54,940 nt of DNA from Paracoccaceae bacterium (GTDB lineage: Bacteria; Pseudomonadota; Alphaproteobacteria; Rhizobiales; Stappiaceae): positions 1 through 54,940 of the forward strand of contig PARB01000078.1 of the NCBI GenBank assembly GCA_002709505.1, in the 5' to 3' direction. A program made the position numbers and the translations under genes. Shown here in pieces: positions 9,780-15,497 of this stretch (its first letter is position 1; each line of letters begins with the position of its first letter). The notes beneath the pieces are model-generated. The model did not search any database, was not told the origin of the DNA, and worked only from the letters and a program-made list of their open reading frames with translations.

Positions 9780-11489
9780 ATGACCCAGGACCCGGAAACG
9801 GCACAGGAGAGCGGCGGCATCGCGGATCCGGGCGGTCCGCTCGGCGCGGGCGCCCTTTCGGCGCTCGTCGAGGCCGGGCTTGAGGCTGCCGTCGGCACGC
9901 TCGACCGGCAGACCGACTTCCGCCGAAGCCCGCAAGGTGTCGCCGACGTCTCCATCATCCTCAAGGGCCGCGTCGACGGCGCGGCCCGCACGGCGCTTGG
10001 AACTGTCTTCGAGGCCTGGCCGGCGGTGGAGAGCGCACGGCTTTCCAAGAACCGGCTGACGCTGCGTTTTACCGACGCGACGCTGAAGCGCATCGCCGAC
10101 GGTCTCGCCTTGCATCCGCGCGATCCCTTGCGGCTTGCCGGCACCGCCTCGGGCAGGCGGATTGTCGTCGACTATCTCGATCCCAACGCCAACAAGGCGC
10201 TCCATGTCGGCCACCTGCGCAACATCGCGCTCGGCGGCGCGCTTGCCGCGCTGTGGCGGGCACGCGGCGCCGAGGTCGCCTGCCAGAGCGTCGTCTGCGA
10301 CATCGGCCGCAACATTGCCGAAGCGCTCGCCGGCGTTTCGGCTGCGGGCGGACTGTCTGCGCTTAAGGGCAGCGGCCCCGTCGACCGGATCGTCGGCAGG
10401 CTTTACGGCGACATCGCAGGCGCCGTCGTGACTGAAGAGGGCGGCGCGGATGCCGACGCGCCGATCGCGCGGGAACTGACACTGCATGGCGATGCCGCCG
10501 ATGCGACGCTCGCCGCCTGGCGGGCGGGCGATCCGGCAACGCTCGCCCTGTGGCGGGACATGATCGATCTCGTCCTGCGCGACCAGGCGGCGACGCTCGC
10601 CCGCCTCGGCCAGCGCCACGACATCTTCCTGCGCGAATCGGATGCGGTCGGGCCCGCGCTGGCGCTGGCGGACCGGCTGATCGACGTCGGCCTGGCACGG
10701 CGCGAGGACGACGGCGTGGTGATCCTGGAAACCGGGCGCGACGACTACCCGCGCTGCCCGCTGACCCGCAGCGACGGCTTTGCCACGGAGCACCTTCGCG
10801 CGCTGGTTCTCTGGCTCGAGGCGGCGGCGGCCGGCCCGCTGCCAGATCGCCTCCTCCACGTCATGGGCGAGGAGTGGCTGACCAGCACCGAGATCCGCAT
10901 CGATGCCTTGACGGCGCTCGGCGCCGGACCGTTTTTCGAGCGCTACCGGATGCTGCCGCATCAGCTGGTGCGGCTCGACGGATCGACGATGAAATCGAGC
11001 GCCGGCAACACGCTGTTGATCGACGACCTGCTCGATGCGCTCGCGACCGCCCTGCCGGCCGCGCTCGCCGCCCTGACCGAAGAGGCGCGCGGCCAAGCCG
11101 TTGCGGCCGTGGCGCTGACGCCGTTCCTGATCGCGGAGGCGGGCGTTGCGCTGGAGATCGACCTTGCGACCCTCACCGATCCGGCCCGCAATCCCGGCTT
11201 CGATCTCGCGGCACTCGCGCTTGCCCCATCGGCAGGACCGGCAGCGCCTCTTGGAGCAGCGCCCCTTGGAGATGCCGGACGCTTCGCGCTGCTTCAGGGC
11301 GAGCGGCTCCGGCGGGTGCTGATCCAGGCCTCAGAGCGCGACGATCCGGTGGCGCCGGCGCGTTTCCTGGCACGCCTCGCGCAAGCCCGCCGCGACGGGG
11401 AGATCGGACCGGAAGCGGATGCGGTGCTGCAGCCGCAGGTCCGGGCGGCGATGATCGCCTGCGGCCTGCTTCCGGGCCTTCAGGCCTGA
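9780..11489 (+). CDS. Divergent arginyl-tRNA synthetase paralogue
   Basis: A 569-residue protein of ArgS length and layout. It has an N-terminal ~110-residue Add1-like region, a class I catalytic core with HVGH at residues 142-145 preceded by Lys139 (NKALHVGHLRN), a KMSKS-equivalent loop at residues 404-410 (MKSSAGN, then LLIDDLLDAL), and a C-terminal helical region resembling the DALR anticodon-binding domain. It is strongly divergent. The usual GDWGTQFG segment after the HIGH motif reads CDIGRNIAEAL, and the KMSKS loop matches the type lacking canonical KMSK, in which the lysine before HIGH compensates. A housekeeping ArgS is therefore expected elsewhere. It converges on an operon containing an Arg-like tRNA with a UGG anticodon, suggesting it charges that tRNA. 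The amino acid it activates is unknown. At least two of its own prolines are CCA. Confidence 0.85.
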   Translation: MTQDPETAQESGGIADPGGPLGAGALSALVEAGLEAAVGTLDRQTDFRRSPQGVADVSIILKGRVDGAARTALGTVFEAWPAVESARLSKNRLTLRFTDATLKRIADGLALHPRDPLRLAGTASGRRIVVDYLDPNANKALHVGHLRNIALGGALAALWRARGAEVACQSVVCDIGRNIAEALAGVSAAGGLSALKGSGPVDRIVGRLYGDIAGAVVTEEGGADADAPIARELTLHGDAADATLAAWRAGDPATLALWRDMIDLVLRDQAATLARLGQRHDIFLRESDAVGPALALADRLIDVGLARREDDGVVILETGRDDYPRCPLTRSDGFATEHLRALVLWLEAAAAGPLPDRLLHVMGEEWLTSTEIRIDALTALGAGPFFERYRMLPHQLVRLDGSTMKSSAGNTLLIDDLLDALATALPAALAALTEEARGQAVAAVALTPFLIAEAGVALEIDLATLTDPARNPGFDLAALALAPSAGPAAPLGAAPLGDAGRFALLQGERLRRVLIQASERDDPVAPARFLARLAQARRDGEIGPEADAVLQPQVRAAMIACGLLPGLQA

Positions 11490-11602
11490 GTTTCAAGTCG
11501 GTCCCGCGAGACATCCCGGCCGGCGACTTCTCCCCGCCCTGCCATGCTGCGAAGAGACCGCGCGGCGACGCGCAATTCGATCAATATTCACAATTCAAAA
11601 GG

Positions 11603-11641
11603 CAATTTTTGCAAAATCCGGGGCAAAACTTGCAAAAATTG
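11603..11641. repeat. Perfect 12-bp inverted repeat (TTGCAA-rich)
   Basis: CAATTTTTGCAA at 11603-11614 is perfectly inverted at 11630-11641, with a 15-bp spacer. It is strikingly AT-rich for this genome and contains several TTGCAA cores. It could be a protein-binding site or a weak bidirectional terminator between convergent genes; there is no clear U-run after the stem on either strand. Confidence 0.6.
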
Positions 11642-11753
11642 CAAGTCCACCCCGACAGGGTCACCGGCGCGGGGCGTCCGGCGCGCTTCGTGCCGATGCA
11701 GCCGCGGAAAAACCGGACCGAAACGGCCGGCCTTCCCGCGGCGCGGGTTTCTA

Positions 11754-11795
11754 CAGGGCATCGTTTCCAGGGCATCATTTCCAGGGCATCACATT
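11754..11795 (+). repeat. Three tandem copies of a 14-bp unit
   Basis: The unit CAGGGCATCRTTTC begins at 11754, 11768 and 11782; the third copy is degenerate in its last bases. The function is unknown, and it lies just downstream of the peptide gene's stop codon on the minus strand. Confidence 0.6.
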
Positions 11796-11870
11796 TTGCG
11801 AAAGCGCAAGATCGCGCGCGTTCCGGTGCTGCGGCTATCGGACGACGGTCGCCCGCCGGCCGGTCAGGCC

Positions 11871-12203
11871 TTAGCGGGCTGGAACGGCATCGAACTTGGC
11901 GAGCGCGCCAGCGGCAATTGGAGCCGAGCTGGCGATTGGCGCCGCATCACGCGCCAGTGGATGCGCCGCTGGAACAGCCAGATCGTCGAGATCCTTGGCT
12001 GGAACAGCGGGTGGCATCCCGCTCACTGGCACGCCCTTGCCCGCTGGAACGGCGGGTGGAGCTGCTGCCAGCTTTGGCATAGCGGCTGGAACACCAGACG
12101 CTGGTACAGACCGGTTCGCCATTGGCGCAGCGGTCTCGGAGAGACGCGCACTCGTCAGCGCGAGCGCGGCCTTGATCTCCCGGATAGCCATCACTTTGTC
12201 CAT
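11871..12203 (-). CDS. CCA-codon-rich repetitive Ala/Pro/Val peptide
   Basis: A 110-residue protein with no recognised family. The first ~25 residues (MDKVMAIREIKAALALTSAR) form a charged, helix-like leader; the rest is low-complexity Ala/Pro/Val with repeated VPA, VPV, MPP and API units. It has the strongest ribosome site in the region (AAGGAGGTG, 7 nt before ATG), which argues that it is made in quantity. Of 16 proline codons, 14 are CCA and 2 are CCC, with no CCG or CCT; the neighbouring methyltransferase uses 0 CCA among 19 prolines. The CCA codons stand in several contexts (GTT CCA GC, GCG CCA AT, CAT CCA CTG), so one expanded repeat does not explain the bias. The gene follows a tRNA with anticodon UGG, which reads CCA, on the same strand. 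It may be a precursor or carrier peptide whose CCA positions receive a special residue (inference). Confidence 0.75.
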   Translation of the reverse strand: MDKVMAIREIKAALALTSARLSETAAPMANRSVPASGVPAAMPKLAAAPPAVPAGKGVPVSGMPPAVPAKDLDDLAVPAAHPLARDAAPIASSAPIAAGALAKFDAVPAR

Positions 12204-12210
12204 GATTTTT

Positions 12211-12219
12211 CACCTCCTT
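12211..12219 (-). promoter_or_regulatory. Near-perfect Shine-Dalgarno of the CCA-rich peptide
   Basis: AAGGAGGTG on the minus strand is an extended anti-SD match placed 7 nt before the ATG at 12203. It sits in an A/T-rich run (GAAAAATC) suited to open mRNA. It decides the start and distinguishes this ORF from the many shadow ORFs on the opposite strand. Confidence 0.85.
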
Positions 12220-12321
12220 TCCTTCCCATGCAGGAAACTGGTCCGGCCTCGACCGGAGCGCGCTCCGGGAGGCCGTGTCACATGTCGCGCGGCGTGCCGA
12301 CACTGGCAGCGCGCGGAAAAA

Positions 12322-12509
12322 TGGCGCATCCGACGGGACTCGAACCCGCACCTACCAACTCCCAAAGCTGGTGCTCTTAAGCCACGTAAAGTCCGCCGTT
12401 CCGGGATCCGGGTCGGGGTGGAATGACGATGCCCTGGTGAAATCATTCCCCAGTCGCCAGGCCTTCCAGGCGTTCCGCTGCAGCATTTTACCGGTTAAGC
12501 TACGGATGC
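12322..12509 (-). tRNA. Atypical tRNA, anticodon UGG, with ~110-nt insertion in the D loop
   Basis: The 5' part (12509-12487) reads acceptor GCATCCG, TA, D-stem GCTT, D-loop AACCGGTAAA. The 3' part (12376-12322) reads D-stem GAGC, A, anticodon arm CCAGC-TTTGGGA-GTTGG, variable TAGGT, T-arm GCGGG-TTCGAGT-CCCGT, acceptor CGGATGC, G73 and encoded CCA. Joined, they give a 78-nt canonical tRNA with a perfect 7-bp acceptor stem, T8-A14, A15-T48 and G18G19. Between them lies an insertion at 12377-12486, whose exact edges are ambiguous by about 2 nt. It contains a 7-bp hairpin (12420-12426 with 12443-12449), and GCTTAA occurs at both edges. The loop gives anticodon UGG (proline CCA), but G1-C72 and G73 differ from bacterial tRNA-Pro; the acceptor stem, from memory, equals that of E. 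coli tRNA-Arg(ACG). The 5' end overlaps the methyltransferase's last codons by 10 nt. Whether the insertion is removed is unknown. Confidence 0.82.
12377..12486 (-). other. Insertion inside the tRNA D loop
   Basis: About 110 nt interrupt an otherwise canonical tRNA between GGTAAA and GAGC. The insert is GC-rich and structured, with a 7-bp GGAATGA/TCATTCC hairpin, a CGCC...GGCG stem (12455-12472) and CCGG-GAT-CCGG at 12401-12411. It is too short for any group I or II intron I know, and it is not in the anticodon loop where bacterial tRNA introns sit. It might be an unknown processed element or a retained structural domain. Confidence 0.6.
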
Positions 12510-13288
12510 ATTTGCCCCTTTTCGTCCTCAGGGGTCGGTTTTCGCGCGACGAAGACGACGTTCTCGCGCCCGTCGAGCGCGATGTAGTCGGGCGTCCCCG
12601 CGCGGTGAAAGAACTGCGCCTCCTCGACCTCCAGACCGGCCGCCCGCGCGGCGCGGGCAAGCACGTCGGGATCGAGCAGGTGCAGAAACCTCGGCAGCTC
12701 GCTGATCGTCGGATCGTCGGAGATCGCCGGAAGGTCATGGCATTCGCCCGGCCACGGCACTCCGGCGGCGCGATTGGCCTCGTAGATCGCCCCGAACGCG
12801 CGAATGTTGGCGGCATAGGGCGAACCGGAAATCGACAGGAACCGGCCGCCCGGCTCCAGCCAGGCGGCGATTTTCGCAAAGCCCGTCTCGATCTCGGCGC
12901 CGGAAAGAAAATTCAGCAGGTTGGAGGCATGCACCAGCGACAGACTGCCGGGCGCGAACTCGAGATCGGCGGGAAAGCCGCCGGGCACGAGATGCAGCCG
13001 CTGCGCGGTTCCCGCCGGCGCATCGCGCGCGGTCGCCTCCAGATGCGCCGGATCGATGTCATTGGCATGAACGGTGGCGCCGGCCTCCAGAGCCGCATGG
13101 GTGGCGACGCCGAAGGCGCAGCCGAGGTCGAGCACGGGACGGGACGCCCTGCCGGCCAGCTCCGCGAAGCGCAGGTTGATCTCGTTCAGCCGCGTCGTCG
13201 TGCGTCCGCGCCGGTTTGCCGTCACCAGGCTCACCGCCTGCGGATCGCCGCTGTGTCCGTCTTTCGCCATCGCGCCCGCCTCGCTCAT
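12500..13288 (-). CDS. Class I SAM-dependent methyltransferase
   Basis: A 262-residue protein with the SAM-binding motif VLDLGCAFGVATHAAL, the acidic end of strand 2 (VHANDIDPAH) and a motif IV-like region (LSLVHASNLLNFLSG). The substrate is unknown. The start at 13288 forms an ATGA overlap with the upstream saccharopine-dehydrogenase-like gene. The last residues QMHP and stop are encoded by ATG CAT CCG TAG, and the same bases form the 5' acceptor stem of the tRNA that follows. It belongs to a four-enzyme operon (aminotransferase, HAD hydrolase, dehydrogenase, methyltransferase) and may modify the same small molecule, the peptide or the tRNA. Proline codons are CCG, CCC or CCT only. Confidence 0.85.
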   Translation of the reverse strand: MSEAGAMAKDGHSGDPQAVSLVTANRRGRTTTRLNEINLRFAELAGRASRPVLDLGCAFGVATHAALEAGATVHANDIDPAHLEATARDAPAGTAQRLHLVPGGFPADLEFAPGSLSLVHASNLLNFLSGAEIETGFAKIAAWLEPGGRFLSISGSPYAANIRAFGAIYEANRAAGVPWPGECHDLPAISDDPTISELPRFLHLLDPDVLARAARAAGLEVEEAQFFHRAGTPDYIALDGRENVVFVARKPTPEDEKGQMHP

Positions 13289-14430
13289 GCGCTCAGCCTC
13301 TCGGCATAGGCGCGGTAACGCGCCTGCAACTCGCCCGCCCAGTCGTCGACCTCGTCGACATGCATCTGCGCGCAATCATAGCCAAAGGCCTCGCGCAGCA
13401 CGGCCATCTCCTCCGGCGCATAGACAATGGTGCCATCGGCGCGGATCTCGGAGATCCCTTCCACCGTCTGGCCGTCGAGATTGACGCGGATCGCCTCGTC
13501 CTGCGGCAGGCCGTTGGGCAGGGCGAGGCGCACCTCCCCCTTGCCGACCAGCGCCGGATAGCCTCCGGGAAGCGCGTTTGGACCCGGCACATGCATGGGT
13601 TTTTGCGTGTCGGGCGCACTCAAGGCAGCGGTCACCGCGGCGACACCGGACGCGGCAACGATCTGGCCGGTGACCCCGCGCACGCGCTTGAACTCGCCGA
13701 TGACGCTGGCAAACAGCGCCGCGTGATCGAGCGTGTCGGCGACCTCCGCGCCGTCGAGCAGGATGCTCAGCCGGTAGGGCGCCTCGCCCGGCGTGCCATA
13801 GGAGGAAATCGCGTTGCAGGCGACATGATGGGCGACGAAGTGAACGGTCAGTTCCGCGCGCTCGACGCCGAGCTGGCGCGCGGCGGCACGGGTCAGCGTC
13901 GGCACGATGTTGGCGATATTGCCGCCGCCGACATCCGGGGCGAGACCGACCGTTGCAAGCGCGGAGTTGACCGCATCGGGGAAGGCGGCATTGACCACCA
14001 GCGCGGTGCTGCCGGCGGAGCGCACGGCGCGCATCAGCGCCCGCGCGGTGGCGAGGTGATTGGGCAGCCACGGGCCGATGCGCGCGCGTTCCAGATGCCG
14101 GTAGGCCTCCGCCGGCAGCAGCCCGATCTCCCAGAATGTCTGCAGGCTGGTGGCATTGACGATGATGTCCGGGCGGACCCGGTCGATCAGCGCGGCGCAG
14201 GCATCGGTCTGGAACACATCGCAGGCCACCGCCTCGATGCGCGGGTCGAACCCGAGACACAGCGCGGAGGTGATCGACAGGTTCACGCGTTGGGACAGCG
14301 CGTCCGCGCGCCGCGCCGACACCGTGAGATCGAAGCGGTCATCCATGCGCGACAGCAGATCGCAGACATGACCGCCGATCACACCGGCTCCGAAGATCAG
14401 GACACGGGTCCGTCTCGCCTTTTCTACCAT
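13285..14430 (-). CDS. Saccharopine dehydrogenase-like NAD(P)-binding protein
   Basis: A 381-residue protein with an N-terminal Rossmann motif (VLIFGAGVIGGHVCDLL, residues 9-25) followed by SARRADALSQ where the NADP ribose-phosphate-binding loop would lie. The middle (VVNAAFPDAVNSALA, DVGGGNIANI) resembles saccharopine-dehydrogenase/homospermidine-synthase-like proteins, which act on amino acids or carbonyl-amine adducts. The exact reaction cannot be assigned. The start at 14430 has GGAGG 7 nt upstream and overlaps the HAD stop by 7 nt; the stop overlaps the methyltransferase start. The operon suggests a role in making or altering an amino acid. Confidence 0.8.
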   Translation of the reverse strand: MVEKARRTRVLIFGAGVIGGHVCDLLSRMDDRFDLTVSARRADALSQRVNLSITSALCLGFDPRIEAVACDVFQTDACAALIDRVRPDIIVNATSLQTFWEIGLLPAEAYRHLERARIGPWLPNHLATARALMRAVRSAGSTALVVNAAFPDAVNSALATVGLAPDVGGGNIANIVPTLTRAAARQLGVERAELTVHFVAHHVACNAISSYGTPGEAPYRLSILLDGAEVADTLDHAALFASVIGEFKRVRGVTGQIVAASGVAAVTAALSAPDTQKPMHVPGPNALPGGYPALVGKGEVRLALPNGLPQDEAIRVNLDGQTVEGISEIRADGTIVYAPEEMAVLREAFGYDCAQMHVDEVDDWAGELQARYRAYAERLSA

Positions 14431-15497
14431 TGCATCGCCTCCATCACATGGTGCGGCATGACCCGCGCGCGCCTGGCAAGCCGGGCAAGCGCCTCGGCGC
14501 AGAAGGTTCCGCCAACCCCGACATGAAGCTCGTCGGCATGCGAGCCGGCGCCGGTCACCAGGACGGTAACGATGCCAACGTCGCGGGCGCCGGCGATATC
14601 GGTCGCCAAAGTGTCACCGATCATCACGACATGGCCCGGGTCGGCGACCCCGACGGCGTCGAGAGCGGCCGCGAACATGTCCGCGCCCGGCTTTCCGTAG
14701 ATGCGCACCGTGCCGCCGAGCGACTGGTAGAGCGGCGCGAGCGCCCCGATGCCGAGATGAAGCGCCCCCGCGATGCGCACGCTGGTGTCGGCATTGGTCA
14801 GGATGAGCGGAAGACCCGAGCGGGCGGCGGTGCGCAACAACCGGCGGACTGCGATATCCGGCGCCGGCGCCGGCGCACCGGGGCGCGGGTCGCCCTCGCC
14901 CAGAACGCCGAAGCCGAGCAGCAGATCTGCCTCGTCGACGCTCGCCACGCATCGAAGCCCGGCCTCGCGCGCCCAGTCGCCGCCGGGCTGGGTCCCGACG
15001 ATCAGGCACCGCAGCGCATCGCCGCCGCCGGCGCGCCGGCGCGCCACCTCTGCCGACAGATGCCCGAACGCCAGCCCGCCGCCGGTGATCACCGCGTCGT
15101 AAAGCTCCGATGAAAGCCCCTGCCCCTCAAGCAGGCGCGCCAACTCGCCGCCGCGCCTGGAGGTGTTGGAGACAAGCGCCACCGGCACGCCCCGTGCCCT
15201 GAGCGCTTTCAAGGCCGCGATGGCGGGCGCGAACGCCCGCGCGCCGTCGGTGAGAACGCCCCAGACGTCGACCAGCGCGGCAAGGGGAGGATGTCCGGTA
15301 CCGGACGCCGGATCGAACAGCGCGGCAAGCCCCGAAAGCGCCATGGCCTCAACCGGTTCCGCCGGCGCCTTCGGCATGGCGAAACGTGAGGCCGCAGCGA
15401 CGGAAGCACCGGCCGCGCTCCGCACGCTGCGTGGCCGGAACGCCGGCTGGATCACGGTGGCGGTTTCGGCGACGCCCGCGCCGTCACGCCGGCTCAC
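14424..15497 (-). CDS. HAD-superfamily class IIA hydrolase (TIGR01459-like)
   Basis: A 357-residue protein. After a ~60-residue N-terminal extension of low complexity come HAD motif I as DVWGVLTDG (the W in place of the second D is usual in this subfamily), motif II VSNTSRRGGEL, motif III RIYGKPGADMF and motif IV MIGDTLATDIAGA. These place it in the NagD-like class IIA phosphatases. The substrate is unknown; a phosphorylated intermediate of the operon's pathway is plausible. The GTG start at 15497 overlaps the aminotransferase stop (GTGA), arguing for coupled translation. Confidence 0.87.
   Translation of the reverse strand: MSRRDGAGVAETATVIQPAFRPRSVRSAAGASVAAASRFAMPKAPAEPVEAMALSGLAALFDPASGTGHPPLAALVDVWGVLTDGARAFAPAIAALKALRARGVPVALVSNTSRRGGELARLLEGQGLSSELYDAVITGGGLAFGHLSAEVARRRAGGGDALRCLIVGTQPGGDWAREAGLRCVASVDEADLLLGFGVLGEGDPRPGAPAPAPDIAVRRLLRTAARSGLPLILTNADTSVRIAGALHLGIGALAPLYQSLGGTVRIYGKPGADMFAAALDAVGVADPGHVVMIGDTLATDIAGARDVGIVTVLVTGAGSHADELHVGVGGTFCAEALARLARRARVMPHHVMEAMQW

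Larger units (their letters stand above)
11490..11870. other. 381-bp convergent intergenic region
   Basis: The region lies between the ArgS-like gene and the CCA-rich peptide gene, whose 3' ends face each other. It holds an AT-rich inverted repeat and a short tandem repeat (both listed separately). Long plus-strand open frames across it continue through the antisense of the peptide gene and have no ribosome site or family resemblance, so I see no further gene. Confidence 0.6.

Noticed and set aside
11754-11795. CRISPR-like repeats
   Set aside because: There are only three contiguous 14-bp copies with no spacers and no cas genes anywhere in the window.
11544-12380. Plus-strand Trp/Asn/Gly-rich open frame antisense to the CCA-rich peptide, with other long plus-strand frames there
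   Set aside because: It has no ribosome site, runs through the tRNA antisense, and its composition is just the mirror of the minus-strand repeats.
12377-12486. Group I intron in the tRNA
   Set aside because: It is about 110 nt, shorter than known group I introns, and sits in the D loop rather than the anticodon loop; no P3/P7 core could be drawn.
12322-12509. Two-piece alphaproteobacterial tmRNA
   Set aside because: tmRNA lacks a full anticodon arm and has a tag reading frame and alanine acceptor features; this has a complete anticodon arm and T arm.
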